From NCBI GenBank assembly GCA_033030425.1, contig JAUFSD010000022.1, positions 1 through 64,000 on the forward strand: a stretch of 64,000 nt of DNA, given 5' to 3'. Below are positions 46,775 through 58,922 of the stretch, piece by piece. The notes under the pieces were generated by a model. That model was not told the DNA's origin and made no database searches. It saw nothing but the letters and a program-made list of their open reading frames with translations. Each line of letters opens with the position of its first letter. The stretch's first letter is position 1. The DNA is from Verpa conica (taxonomy: Eukaryota > Ascomycota > Pezizomycetes > Pezizales > Morchellaceae). A program made the position numbers and the translations under genes.

Positions 46775-48996
46775 CTCTACGCAGATCAAGCGGACTATGT
46801 GGACCGGCGATGGATTTTGTTGACTGATCTAGGGCGTGAGAGCGTGGTTACTATGTGCGAGAAGAAGACAAACATGGGAGTCCCCGACGTGTAAATTATA
46901 AGCTTTGGAGATGCCCTCTGCTAAGCCTCACGTTGGAGACGCATGCAGTGAATCGGTTAAAGAAGTTGCCTGGTGACGTTTGCTTGCTGCCTTGGCATAC
47001 GAAGGGGGCGGTACAGCTTGGCTGAGGCCAGGGTTAGGTGTGGGCTGGTCTGATTGGGACTAATCGTGTGATGAACAGAGCGGTACCAAGGGAAGGGGGA
47101 GCGATGATCATGGCTATGCGTTGATGGCTAGGCATCCTGTTTACGAGAGCCGCGTAATGCTTCTGAATTAGCCCTACGATTTACACTTTGCACTTTTACT
47201 TGGGCAGGGACTTTGAGTGGCCCTGGTAGTACGAGTGATTAGCTATGATTGGAGATTTACTATTATCTCCTTGTTCCATTACGTGTATAGCCCCAGCTAT
47301 GTGTTATCTAGTGGTGCAGAATATAACTATCGTATCTTATGTTTACGCTTAAACCATAATGGTGGCATTTAATTGCCTCACTTTCACCTATATGCTATCT
47401 AATGGAATGTAGCACAATACCTATCTTTAGTGACATATACTATAGCCGATGGACCAGGATTAAACCAATGAAGAAAGATCAAAAGGCATGTAATATCTTT
47501 TCATTACTATATAGAGATTGATATGGATTAGTGGTTTTAATGGTGTGGTTAGCAGATTCGACCTATAAATTTATAACGGGTATACATTAGAAGTCGGGCA
47601 ATATCTGGCTAGGTGCCGCTGTATTTCTTTCCACACCGAAGATGACGATACCAAGACATGTCACGTGCATCGATCCTTGGCAGGAAACTGGAGCGGGGAA
47701 CTTTTTCATTATCCCACCAACAGCTAAACATCCCGTTGCCCACCAGTTATAGATATGGCCACTGTAATTGCCAGTAATTTTCTGTTTGAATGCCCTAACA
47801 ACGCTAATATCAATGCCAACTTGGAGAACCCTGCAGAAGTCTGCACTTCAGGGGGTTATGTGGGTATCTATTTAGGTGAAGCGAAGACTGGGATACAAAC
47901 ACCTGTCTGCTCACTACGTTCTCTGTACCTCTATTCACCATCTGCTGCTCTAAGATACTACATCCATTTAAATTCCTGGAACGTTCGCGAAAGCTTCCCC
48001 AATTACTCGAGCTAGTGAGGCTCCTCCGAGCAGTTGACGATGATGAGATACTAAAGAACTCGAGACGACGACTTTTAAGAATGGAAGCTGCGCGAGGGGA
48101 AGTGGTGGGAGTAATAATAAAAGCTCAAGACCGCTTGAATCTACAGCCAGAATAAGCTACAACTAAAGATACTGATTCTTAGCATACAGCTAGAGTCCAT
48201 CATCATTCTAATACTAACAAACTTTAGACACTATTCACGAAGGTCTTCACGTTCGCCTTCTAGTACATCTTGAATACCCGGAGGAATATGATGAGCTAGC
48301 AGCGGTTCTATCCGAGTATGGACTAGGTAAGCCTTATTATATTAATACGTACTCTAGACAACTGAGTCCCTGTGGCTAGTCTGATTATGTAAACGGGCCT
48401 ACATTCGAGATGAGTGTAGGACGGAAGATAATATTAAGGGATTTGTATGTGGTACAGATACGAGAAAATATGATATGGAATTAGGTATGAAAAGTAGTGA
48501 TTTATGTAGGCGGAACTCGAGAAGAATAGAATTTTAAGTGAGCACGATTTTTGGTCAAGCAATAAAACTAGATATGAGTGCTCCAGCCATTACCGAGTGA
48601 TATAATATGACTGATTTTTCAGGAGTAGGAGTGTCATTTCCGGCTGGTATAAATTTTCTCGTGTATTTATTTCCTACCGGTCATAAATACGCCTCAGCCT
48701 AACGAATCTTACCATCGTTTCGAACCTGGTACAGCTAAGGGAAGGGTGTTAACTTATGCGTATTCAGGTTAATTCTATATTTTACGCAATCCTATTAATC
48801 TCAACCAGATGAATGTGAAGATAGATTTACCTCAGTTGATTACAATTTCCGTGAGAATAATTCTCGAGGATATTCAGAGACATACATGTAACTTTACATC
48901 AAATACCAAAGATTAATCTATGGGGGGCTCTCAGTGTGTCATAAGGCGGTGGTAAACAAAGTCGGAAGGAAAAATTTGAGACAGTAATGTTGAAAT
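46775..48996. other. Intergenic with a possible gene remnant
   Basis: No confident gene. A plus-strand ATG at 47755 opens 86 codons. Another frame at about 47960-48154 reads FLERSRKLPQLLELVRLLRA. A well-formed exon at 48228-48326 (TACTAAC branch site, TTTAG acceptor, GTAAGC donor) reads TIHEGLHVRLLVHLEYPEEY. I could not join these in one frame. They may be parts of one short unknown gene or of a decaying one. Confidence 0.35.
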
Positions 48997-49228
48997 GCCC
49001 TAGCCCTGGCTCCAGGGCTGATTTCCGATGAAATTTCTGAGGGTTAGTGGTACTTTGAGGGCAGAGGTGGTCTAGATATGCCCTAGCCCTAACTACAGAG
49101 CTGTTTTGGGATGGAATTTCGGAGGGTTAGTGGTACTTTGTGGAGTAGAAACGAGAATTTTGGCCCTAGCCCTAACTCCAAGGCTGATTTAAGATAAACT
49201 TCCGGAGGGTTAGTGGTACTTTGAGGAC
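48997..49228. repeat. Three tandem 83-bp units with telomere-like words
   Basis: Units start at 48997, 49080 and 49163 (period exactly 83). Each begins GCCCTAGCCCT and ends GAGGGTTAGTGGTACTTTG. The third unit is cut short. Both ends of the unit contain CCCTA or GGGTTAG words, so each unit has a weak inverted symmetry. Confidence 0.9.
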
Positions 49229-50521
49229 CAAAAATCTAACATTCAATCAGATAAGATAAGATCACTACCGGATCGTAATCTTTGCCTGGGCAGGACTTTT
49301 TTTCGCTTGGTACGGGAATAGTAAGAGTGCAGGATCCGGGCTGGGGATTCTAGTGTTTTCAGTGGAGTATCACACCGGGGGGTAAAATTGCCGGTGATAG
49401 TTAAGGGTCTCTATCCCTAGTCCCTCTTTTGAAAAAAGATGAATTTAGGCCATGATCCTATTAATTCCCTAAGGTGTTACTAGATTAGTTATCATTTGTT
49501 AATTGTGCTTGGCTTGCATATGGTTCATAACCCCACTCCGATATTTAAATGCGCCCCAATAACTCAATAATACGTGCAAAGGAGATTGCATGCCGCGACT
49601 ATTGTATGGGGGTTAGGGTATCTATGACCAAACGGCAGAAACCAGTCCAATTGCAAAACTATAGAATTTCGAGTACTCTACATTTGTCACAAGGTGGTTA
49701 TTCTTGGCTTGGCACGGGTGTCACCCCAAGCCTGCATCAAAATATGGGTAATCTGAAAACCAATTGTGAGACGAAGCACCTTTATAATCAAGGGGGCATT
49801 AGACGATCCAAGACATCCCTTTGTACGTCCAGCCGCACTGAGGTATCTTGATAGAAAGAACTAGGTATTGTACAGCATCCACCAATAACAAGGCGGCCAG
49901 AACTGATGCAAAGGCTTAAGCCTCGGAGATATCAAGGGGTTGGTTTAAAGGGGGGGATCAAGTTTGCGGGCATGGCGTTGGTGGATGAAACTTTAATCCT
50001 TATGTCCATTGGATAAAGCAGCGGGAGAATGCAGGGTCCAGAATGGGTTCTGTTTCTTGAGTTCAGGGGAGCCTCAAGGAGAAGAATTGACCTGTACATA
50101 GTTTATGTAAAAGACTCCAGTGTATTCATCCCAGATCACTCGCATCACCAGAGGTAACTATTCACCTTAATAACTCTAATAGTATTGCCCGATTAATTAC
50201 CACAATGCACCTAAGCGCCCCACAGTAACGTCCCCCGCAGGTCACGGTAAAAACACAGCATAAATGTATCTATTCTGGGCACGGTAACAGTGTGGCTTGC
50301 GGCTGAGTTGCACAACCGACTCTGTGTAACTTGGCCTTGCTCAGGATTCACACGGGCTCCTTCTTTCTCCTTGTTCTTCTTCTCCTCCTACCCTCCTCTC
50401 CCTTCTCCTTCTCCTCCGGCAGCATATCTCCTTACAAGACTCTGTCCCATTGCCTACGAGAAGACGCCCTGCGCCTTGGTTCCTAGCAATACTCATCTTA
50501 GTCCTTTCAGAGCCCAAGACC
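49229..50521. other. Intergenic, with likely promoter of the DUF7514 gene
   Basis: No gene seen at 49229-50280. The last 200 bases before 50522 are strongly pyrimidine-rich (CTTCTCCTCC type tracts near 50360-50420), as in promoters of well-expressed filamentous-fungal genes. Confidence 0.5.
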
Positions 50522-52983
50522 ATGGCATATAACTACAACCACCCTCAGAGCCCACCTATCCAGCAAACCGGTTGGGGCGGCCAGCTACTCGCCACTCCTC
50601 CCTTCTCGCCCAACCAGTACCCGAATGCCCAACCCTACCCCGCAACAGCCACCCCGGCGATGGACGCCACAGCGCTGAATTCACAGCTACAACCGGCATA
50701 TCAGTCCCCGCAGTTTGCGCCGCCCCCGCCCCCGCCTCCAAAACAGAGCAGTGGTGTTCTCAAGACACTCAACTTCTTCTCCTCAAAGCCATCTTACCAG
50801 CAGACACTCAACACAGGCGAAAGCTCTCTTTCAAGCCCAACCAGTCCACCTCTAGCTACGAATTGTTTCTATTCTGGGCAACAGCAATATGGTACTGTCG
50901 CGGGAGCACCGGTGTATAATACACCCACATCGGCTCCGGTTTACAATCAGCCACCTGTAACCCCGGTTTATAATCAAACACCTGTAACCGCCCCGGTTTC
51001 GCCGGCTTATAATCCTGTAGCCGGTACTTTCCCGCAGCAACCGCAACAACCACAACCACATCAGCAAATGCCCGTATATCAGTCATCTGTAGCTACGGGT
51101 CCAGCTCTGGTTCAACAGGTCTACAACCATAACCAACATCCGGTTGAAGGGGCTCAGCCACCACCAGCATATACACCCAACACGGCGCAAACCTGGCAAG
51201 AAAAACCTCCGGTGCATCAGAATGCAACGCCGGTAAACACTTACAATCCAAACCCTGCTCAGAACCAGAATCCCGTCCATAACCCGAGTCCCGTTCAAAG
51301 TCCAAATCCCGTCCATAATCAGCATCCTATTCAAAATCAAAATCAAAATCCAGTCCACAATCAAAATCCTGTTCATAATTCAAACCCTAGCCAAAATCCG
51401 GGCCCTATTCATAACACGGGTGTCAGTCCTAACCAAAACCCCGTAATTGTACATCCTCAAGGGCAAAATGGGGTTGATGACACAAAATACTGGGCATCGC
51501 TGGTACAGGAGGGCAAGATCCCTCTTGCGCCAAAGCCAGAGTTGAGAAGTCTATTCCGGGGAATTGCCCGTTGCATCGTTAGTCCTCTGTATTATACTTC
51601 CCCCTCCCCCCAATCCGTGAGCTGACGAGACGAATTTGTAAAAAAAGAACAAAGAATGCGTAGTAGATGTAAGCCCTCAATGCGTTCTCTCTCCCGCAAA
51701 AATTTCAATGTACTACGGCATCAACCCAGGCTATGAGTCCCGCGAGTGCCGTATGTCCCCTCTTCTAATATTTTTGCCTTAACTAACACATGTTAGAACT
51801 CTTCTCCCACGCCCAGAGAGCCCCTAGTACTATTACAAAACTCTATGATCGCCTCATGATCGAGTACCTCCTTATCCCCTCGAACCCCGGTGACGGCAGA
51901 CGTAAACCTCATGTACCAGCATTAACAATAGCCGGGTTTGAACACTGGCTCCTCATTAATGCGCTCATCAACCCCGACGCCGAGCATTCCCGTATCTCGA
52001 AATTCATTACTACTCCAGGACGCCAGATCTTTGATGATGTAGGTCACCCTATTCCCAACAGCAAATTCCCGCGAGAAGCACTACCGATGGGACCTGAAGC
52101 ATGGACCGTCAACCGGTATTCTGGTTTCATTGAGGAGGCCCTATCAAGCGCAGGAAAAAGCACAAAGGATGGGGAGCTGGCGGAGGAGGAAGGATACAAG
52201 ATGGAGATTGAAGCGCTAAAGAGTCGGTTATTTGCGAGTAAGGGAGAGATGGAGAATAAGAATAATGAACTGCAGGCAACCAATAGCCAGCTAAGGAACA
52301 GTCAAGAGGAACTGCAGGCAAAAAATAGCCAGTTAAAGCACAGCCAAGAGGAGCTACAAGCGGCTAATAGTCAGCTACAAAGCAGCAAGGCGGAGCTACA
52401 GAAGAGTCACAGCGAGCTTGAAGACTTGAAGAAACAATTGGCTGAGAGTATAGCAAAGGCAGATGACGCAGCCTCGAAATTAGCTACATTTGTCGGTGTA
52501 CAGCAGAGACAACAGCAGCCGCAGACACCATTTCCCCAGCAGCAGCAGCAACAGCAACAGCAATACACTCCATACCCCCAGAATCAACAAGGATATCCAC
52601 CGCACACACCACCACAACAGCCAGAATACACATGGTCACAGAACCCCCACCCATCGCAAAGATCAGCGAGTGTCACCCCAGATGAAGACCCAGCACGGAA
52701 AATGTCAGCTTCTTGGGGGGTTGGCCCGCAACAACAGCGGTCCGCAACTGCAGATCTATCTGATGATCCAGCGAGGAAGATGTCAGCATCATGGGGCCCA
52801 CAGCGGCAGCAGTCATACCAGCAGTATCCGCAGCAGCAGCAGCAGCAGCAATGGCCGCAACAGCAGCCTCAGCAACCTCAACAGCCTCAGCAACAACAGC
52901 CCCAGCAGGATCCCCAGCAACAAGGCCGGCGGACGTCGCAGCAGTCGTATGTCCGGCAACAGTACCAGCCGGTTCGTCAGTAA
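50522..52983 (+). CDS. DUF7514-type protein with Asn/Pro/Gln-rich N-terminus, coiled coil and polyQ tail, 3 exons, 781 aa
   Basis: Exons 50522-51577, 51648-51750 and 51797-52983, introns 70 and 46 nt, frame kept. The start is the first ATG (MAYNYNHPQSPP). Residues 1-325 are low complexity: YNQPPVTP-type repeats, then repeated NPVHNQ units (about 240-310). Residues about 330-480 form the globular domain (ELRSLFRGIARCI, KISMYYGINPGY, TKLYDRLMIEYLLIP, PALTIAGFEHWLLINALINPDAEH), matching the pattern I know as DUF7514. Residues about 514-620 are a coiled coil with repeated LQAxNSQLxxSQEE units. The rest is Gln-rich with two repeats of DPARKMSASWG. Function unknown; the long disordered flanks suggest assembly or condensation. 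Confidence 0.85.
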
Positions 52984-54201
52984 TGGAGAGTGATACGTGA
53001 GAATAGAGAAAATTACGGGCAGGGAGGTCATATTTTTTCTTTTAATCAAAATTGGCATAGCGATGCAAATCAATTATTGTTACGTAGAATAAATCATAAG
53101 AAATCACTCGGTCCGAACCTCTCGATATGAATATGAATATGAATTCCCTATAAGGCGTGTGTCGGTAGGGGGGTCTTGGATTATCATCCGTTCTGCCAGA
53201 AAAAATAAACGGGGGGAAAAGCTCGCAGCATTATAAAAACCATGGCTGTTCCATAATGGCTGTCTCTTGTACCTCTTACTCCCTTAGTTCCCACTATTAA
53301 GTTAACATATAGATAGCTAGTAACTGCCTTGATATGATAATCACAGTCCGTCTATGGCCTATGTCTCTTATACTTCCAGTGGTGTATAAAGGAGGATAAC
53401 CAATGCATAGAGGACTCGGTCCCCAAGGTTCTTCTATAGGTGCTGGAGGACTACGAAATGTGGTACTTGCCTCCTAGGAGTGTATGTATATAGAATTAAG
53501 CTGTAGCAGCGTCCGGAAGAGTATGTTCTCCAAAGTCTACAATCTACTCCCAGCCCACTTCTCTTTTCTACAAATAGTTATTATTTTATAGAGAGAAGAG
53601 TCGGTTGCGTGCTTAGGGAGTTCCCTCACCCGAGGGCCGCTCCAACCCTAACTCCTAATACCCGGGCTCCACTATAAATATTCGATGCCCGTAATACAAC
53701 ACTCCCACCTATCGAATAAGTACTATAATTACACATAATCCTGTACAGAGCATACTATAGACAATTAAAACCCCGGGGCTTATGGGAAAGAGAGTGCCCC
53801 GTACATGATAGAAAAAAGACCCGAACGCCGAGAATAAACACCGAGACAAAGAGAAGACTCCCACCAACTCTCTATTCCTGCCCTTCCATGACCGTTCATA
53901 TATCATGCTTCTATATTTCGTTGCTACAGGGTCTCTTTTGACTATTCTACCATTCTCGTAGGATCATCTTGATCTTCCTAGTCACTTTTGACCCTTCCAC
54001 CGCCCGGACCCTATAAGGCATCTATAATCTTGCCATCTAACTAAAACGATATACGGAAGCCTGTCACTTAGAGGGATATTAAATACAACGTTTTTGCTCG
54101 AAAAATAGCACAACTAGTCTTGCTTTCTCTTATTAAAAGATTACTACATAAACTTAGGAAAACATGCAGCATTTATGCATTAAACCTTTCTAATGAAACA
54201 A
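52984..54201. other. Intergenic, no gene seen
   Basis: Convergent space between the DUF7514 gene and the CorA-like gene. Only short frames; no repeat noted. Confidence 0.6.
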
Positions 54202-56582
54202 TCATACAGGGCTAGTTGTTTCGGGTCCTGGTGTATTAGTAGACTCCGGCTTCTGACCCTTTTTAGATCCCAAAAGTCCCTTTACAGGGTCCGTGATCCA
54301 CTCCTTCATCTTTTCATCGGATATAAACAGGAAAAATGACATAAATACTATCATGACGAATGTAACAGACCCAGAGATGTTCCAAAATCCCCTCTTTGTC
54401 ACGCTAGTGGGGAATACTATCGCAAAGTACTGTATACCAAGGTTTTCACGACTGTAAGCTCTTTGAACTTTGTAACCAGGGATCTCAGGGAGAGTTTAAT
54501 GCTTACCTGGCCGAAAAACCCCAGCGGCAAAAAAACTGTAGTGATAAACGTGAAAAGTGTAATGGTCTGTCCTTGTTTCTTTATATGTGTTTCTATTGAC
54601 TCCATCTTGTCATTGGACATCTGATTTGCTTGGAATGACTAGTTGTAATTTAAGGGTTAACACAGTTAAAAATATGGAAAGGAGTAGTAAAGCGTTGGGG
54701 TAGTACAAAGACTCTTGAACACTTAAAATCATTGAGCAACATTCTAAGCCCTGCTCGAACGGTCTCTCGTTCTTGAACAACAGCATCAATCGTTTCAATG
54801 GCTACGCGCATCTCCTCTGGTGCATCGACGATAAACGGTATCTTAACTGCATTCCTGCGGGGCCGGGGTTTCCCTACTTTATCAATTTTACCGAACGAAC
54901 TTTGGAAGATATCTCGGAGGTCTTGTAAGAGCTCGATCTGGGTCTGGACAACTCTTATCATGTTAGATATATCGTCTAGAGAGTCCTCAAAATCTGAGAT
55001 TGATTTGGCGATATCCTTTATGTCCCCCCTACGGTCGCTTCTACTGGAGTTGCTACTGTCGCTGCTACTGGCTTTTTTTATCTTGAACTTAATGGCAGAT
55101 TCCTTTGACATTCGTTAAATACAATTGTATATCTCGGGGGCCAGGGGATGAGGTTGAAGGAAACAAACCTTCTTGGGGATCTCCTCATATATGTGCTTAA
55201 GAGCAGCTGTTTCTGAAGTAGTGAGAGTATTTGAGATCATTTGTACTAACGCATGGAAGGTGCCTAGTCTTTGCTGATACTGAAAGAGTGGTGCTCGAAT
55301 TGAAAGTTCGTCCTCGTTAGATTTAAAAACTACTACTCTTTCTGATACAATACGTATTAATATTTCTATACTTGATAAAGTAACACGAGAAAGGAAACAA
55401 ACCGCCATTAATGAGAAGAAACCATGCCTGATGCACTGAGATATTGCTAAAATCCGCTGAGCCGACCAACGGACCACCCAAGATCTTTGATCTGTACTGC
55501 CTCAAGTCTAGACTCTGAGTAGAGGCCGTGGCTGACTGTTGACTGGTGGCCGTGGCTGGTCGTTGACCGGTGTTCCCGGCTAGTTGTTGACTGGAGTTTC
55601 CCGAGGCTAGTTGTTGACTAGCATTTATCAGGGCCGGATGCGTCCGATAGCCAAGGTAGGGAAAGCAAGAAAATAGTTCCAAAGTATGCTCCCCCTTGGG
55701 TTTAGCACCAGGCTTCAAAGATTTCTTCTGTTTGGGTTTAGCATCGGGCTCCAAAGATTCCTCCGGTTCGGGTTTAGCATCAGGCTCCAAAAGTTTCTTC
55801 GATCCGAATTTAGCACGGAGCGAAATGCCAGTTATAAAATCCCCAGATATCTTTAGACCAGAGTCTAGAAGGCTAGAACCAGCCGCGCTCGGTTCGTCTA
55901 AAAGTTTCTAACAAAAAGGGTTATTAGTATAATCTCAGGTATTATTTCTAAAGTTTATGCGTGATTTACCTTAACGATACCGGTAACGCATCCATTAAAC
56001 ACTCTATGAATAATATTTCAGTTACATGTTGCTAATTTCAAATCCGGTAATAACTGTTCGGGGAGAATACACATACGCAACATGTATCACGGGCTTCCCT
56101 AGGACTTCTTCCGGAAAATAAGACCCAATATCTATCCTTCCTCTAATGAGGCGGATAGATTTAAGTGGAAACGCCTGGTAACTCTCCTGATATTCTTGCC
56201 CACCATCCTCCAAGTGTTCCTGTTCAGGAGAATAAGAAAAGAATGCAGCTATTAGACCTTTGGTTCCTGGTATTTTGGTCCCTAGTATTTCGGTTTCTGC
56301 TACTTCGGCTCCTGGTATTTCGGCTCCTGGTATTTCGGTTCCTGCTACCTCGGTTGCTGGTATTTCGGTTCCTGCTACTTCGGTTTTTTCTATTTTTGTT
56401 TCTGCTACTTCGACCCCTGGTATTCCGGTTTCTGCTATTTCGATTTCTGCTATTCCGGTTCCTGGTGTTTCGGCTTCTGCTATCTTGGTCTCTACTACTA
56501 TTCTCGGCAGGCCGTCATCCCGGAGGAGACAAGCTCCTTCATTGATTGTGTCTGGTGCAAACAACTGAGAATCCGTCGGCAT
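54202..56582 (-). CDS. CorA-like two-helix membrane protein, multi-exon, partly resolved
   Basis: The 3' end is clear: the exon before last reads QANQMSNDKMESIETHIKKQ, then helix 1 TLFTFITTVFLPLGFFGQ; the last exon (54429-54202) brings helix 2 SGSVTFVMIVFMSFFLFI and a short polar tail. This is the fungal CorA-like layout, though the GMN signature is not seen after helix 1. Upstream exons include 56582-56026 (start MPTDSQLF, ending TVITGFEIS), a possible mini-exon 56003-55970, an exon from 55907 with xPDAKP repeats, and segments at about 55370-55200 and 55111-54730 (helical, VQTQIELLQDLRDIFQ). Several junctions could not be made to keep frame, so there may be errors or decay. Such proteins are often membrane-anchored signalling proteins in fungi rather than proven magnesium channels. 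Confidence 0.6.
56270..56510 (-). repeat. 15-bp coding repeat (pentapeptide ETEIP/GAEVA type)
   Basis: Within the first exon of the CorA-like gene, the plus strand repeats words like CGGTTCCTGGTATTT and CGGCTCCTGGTATTT about 15 times. On the minus strand these encode five-residue units alternating I/V, P/A, G/E, T/A and E/K. The array is imperfect but clearly periodic. Confidence 0.85.
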
Positions 56583-56778
56583 GACGTTCGTGGTAAGTTT
56601 CTGGTTATAATTAAAGAAAAGACTCAAGATTTGTGAATTGAAGGGATAAAGGCCTTAAGAGCGGATCAATAGACGGGGGTAAGGCCCAGGACTACCAAAC
56701 TCTGCGCTGTAGCAGCGATTACAGCTATCTTAACTGAAGAAAAGCAGCGCTCTAGACATCAACTCTGCAAAGTATGTA

Positions 56779-56902
56779 CTCGTAATTGCAAGACGTTTCC
56801 GGAATGGCCTGCTATTGCATACCATATAAAATATTAGACTTGGCATACTTTTTGTATGGTATGCAATAGCAGGCCATTCCGGAAACGTCTTGCAGTTACG
56901 AG
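56779..56902. mobile_element. Near-perfect hairpin MITE, family B (124 bp)
   Basis: Arms of about 50 bp at 56776-56826 and 56855-56905 (CTCGTAA...GCAAGACGTTTCCGG...ATTGCATACCATA) pair with about one mismatch around a 28-nt centre. TA at 56777-56778 and 56903-56904 fits a TA target duplication (Tc1/mariner type). Related copies lie at 4916-5032 and 62410-62531, with fragments near 58111-58140 and 59580-59640. Confidence 0.85.
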
Positions 56903-57082
56903 TACTCAGCTTGCGGCAGGGTTAAACATCTGCACAATGCTAGTCCGTTTGTGGTGTATGTGCTGTGGATCATAGCAGATTCCCGCCTCCTCTAACCAAC
57001 ACGTCAGGAATCTGAGACATCACCACCCTTACACAGCCCCAGCAAAAAAAGAATTGGTGGGAAGGGTGGTCAATACCCATTA

Positions 57083-57234
57083 CAGCGTACGGTAAAAAAG
57101 ATCGAGAAACCAGGGTCCGCTACCAGGGTATTGTGGCCAATCCTACTACTAGAATCTTTGCCAAAAACCCAAAGAACGAATAGGAACGCTGATTCTCGTG
57201 TCTCGCGTTTCTCGATCTTTTTTACCGTTCACTG
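57083..57234. mobile_element. MITE family C, plus orientation (152 bp)
   Basis: Starts CAGCGTACGGTAAAAAAGAT and ends with the inverse ATCTTTTTTACCGTTCACTG, flanked by TA on both sides. CAGYG termini plus TA duplication fit a pogo/Tc1-mariner derived MITE. No coding capacity. Confidence 0.88.
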
Positions 57235-57919
57235 TACAAGAATCTCTGCATAGAACTGGAGCCCTATAGTAATCTTGCCGAATATGCTAACCCAAAGTTA
57301 CACCCCCATAGGTAATAGCCCGTTGGTTCCACACTTCCTTTACACGGGCTCAATAACCCTTAACCTCTATTTTGAAATAGGGGCCTATTGACTCATGGAG
57401 ACCCAGTAACTTGGTGGCACGAAATATGCAGAAGTGATTCCAGCTGTTGCCCCCCCCCCCCCCACCCCCACACAATCTGAGCATTTAAAAATTCTTGTAA
57501 GGCATGTGTTTAACCCTATAAGATAAATACTATAAAGCGAGAAAGATTAAAAGTGGATACCACAGCTGTTCTGTTACCCCAAGCCTTAGTGGATGACCAA
57601 TGCCCCAGAGTGTAGCTAGTAAAGTTGATATTCCTTTATATACTTTTCTACCAAGGGAATAGCCTGAATATCTGTCTCTCTTCTGCTGGGTACAATAGTT
57701 GGGGCAGCGGGCCATTTCTCCCTATTTTCCTAGTCATTTTATAGATATAAGCCAGCATAGCGCATTCACGAAGTGAGCGTTTACGGAATAGGACGGCTGG
57801 GAGTGCCATATCGTTCACTGAGATCCACCAAACACAAAGTGCAGGACAAAGGGACTACCTATAGTGATAAATTGAACCCCGCTGAACCGAGGCTATACAA
57901 AGATTTAGCCCGCTCATGA
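57235..57919. other. Spacer between MITEs
   Basis: Contains a 14-base C run near 57451. Short frames only; no gene seen. Confidence 0.55.
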
Positions 57920-58751
57920 CGCAAGCTCACAAACTTACAATGTGAGCTGGTAAAATAAGTATGTCACTCTTCCCGTTACAATACCGTATTAATTATCTCT
58001 GCCATAGCGAACAGAGCCACGTGAGAGTTCTTTACTAGCCATAACTGGGCCTCAAACCAATCCCAGAATTTCTTTCACCTCATGGCTGTCTTCGTTATAG
58101 CCGAAACTTTACGGTATTCCGGAAGCGTTTGGTTACGAGTAACTCAATGATTTTAGTCTTGATAGGCTGGGTGTTCGGTCGGGCCGTAGGCCTTCAAGGG
58201 CGTACCCAAGAGAGTTTTATGCATGGTTGCCACCTCAATCCGATAGCATAGCTGCGTACGATGCCTTGTTTACTTGGTGTTTCAGCTCTAGAGGACACTA
58301 CTCATAAATCACTAACGTTTTTGGAACGGACTGATATTACGTACTATATAAAATTAATCATTGACTTAACAGCGCCCGCACGCTATGCAATAGCAGTTTA
58401 CGGGTACAGTTGTCCGTTTGGTGGGGATTTTGGGCCACTAGGCGACAAAGCATCTGCTTACAATATACTAAATATAATCCCTGCTCGTCGCGCCCAGGTG
58501 AACGACAATAACTTACATATCATTAAAATTTCTAAGTGGGTTCTCCCCACGATTGTTATTGTTGTATGTTTGGTGCTTTTAAGCCACATATGGATACAAT
58601 ATGTACGAAAGTCATCAATGGCTCTTACCCCACCTATTACAGAAGATAACGGTACAATCGTAGAAACCCCATTTGTCAGGTAAACTACTGCGCATGTTGT
58701 TTTATTTCTATGCCTATCTTACGAGCTCACATTGTGAGCCTGTGAGCTTGG
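57920..58751. mobile_element. Candidate element with 39-bp terminal inverted repeats enclosing one ORF
   Basis: 57920-57958 (GCAAGCTCAC...ACAATGTGAGCTGGTAA) and 58713-58751 are inverted repeats with about 80 percent matches over 38 bp. Each arm also contains inverted AGCTCAC/GTGAGCT words. The element is about 830 bp and encloses the frame at 58261-58683. No target duplication is evident. Confidence 0.55.
58261..58683 (+). CDS. Possible small single-pass membrane protein inside an inverted-repeat element, 140 aa
   Basis: ATG 58261 to TAA. The only clear feature is a hydrophobic helix around residues 93-112 (WVLPTIVIVVCLVLLSHIWI), followed by a basic stop-transfer RK and a polar tail. No signal peptide and no recognised family. 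The frame lies centrally in the 57920-58751 inverted-repeat unit, so it may be cargo or a chance frame in a dead element. Without homologues I rate it weakly. Confidence 0.4.
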   Translation: MPCLLGVSALEDTTHKSLTFLERTDITYYIKLIIDLTAPARYAIAVYGYSCPFGGDFGPLGDKASAYNILNIIPARRAQVNDNNLHIIKISKWVLPTIVIVVCLVLLSHIWIQYVRKSSMALTPPITEDNGTIVETPFVR

Positions 58752-58922
58752 GCTATTGGCTAGGTGTAAGTATTATCTTTCTTTAACCTGAGACTCAATA
58801 GCCTCCGGTAAAACTACTATAGAAAAAATAATTAGTACACGGGGTACCTTGGTCAATGCTCATTGCTATAATCTCCGATGAGAATATGAAAGACTAATAA
58901 TACGATGGGCCCCGTGATTCTA

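Noticed and set aside
52490..53073. Ser- or Ala-rich and Leu-rich frames overlapping the DUF7514 gene
   Set aside because: Shadow frames of CAG/CAA repeats on both strands.
56165..56568. Leu/Arg/Phe-rich and Ser/Val/Pro-rich plus-strand frames
   Set aside because: Antisense readings of the 15-bp coding repeat in the CorA-like gene.
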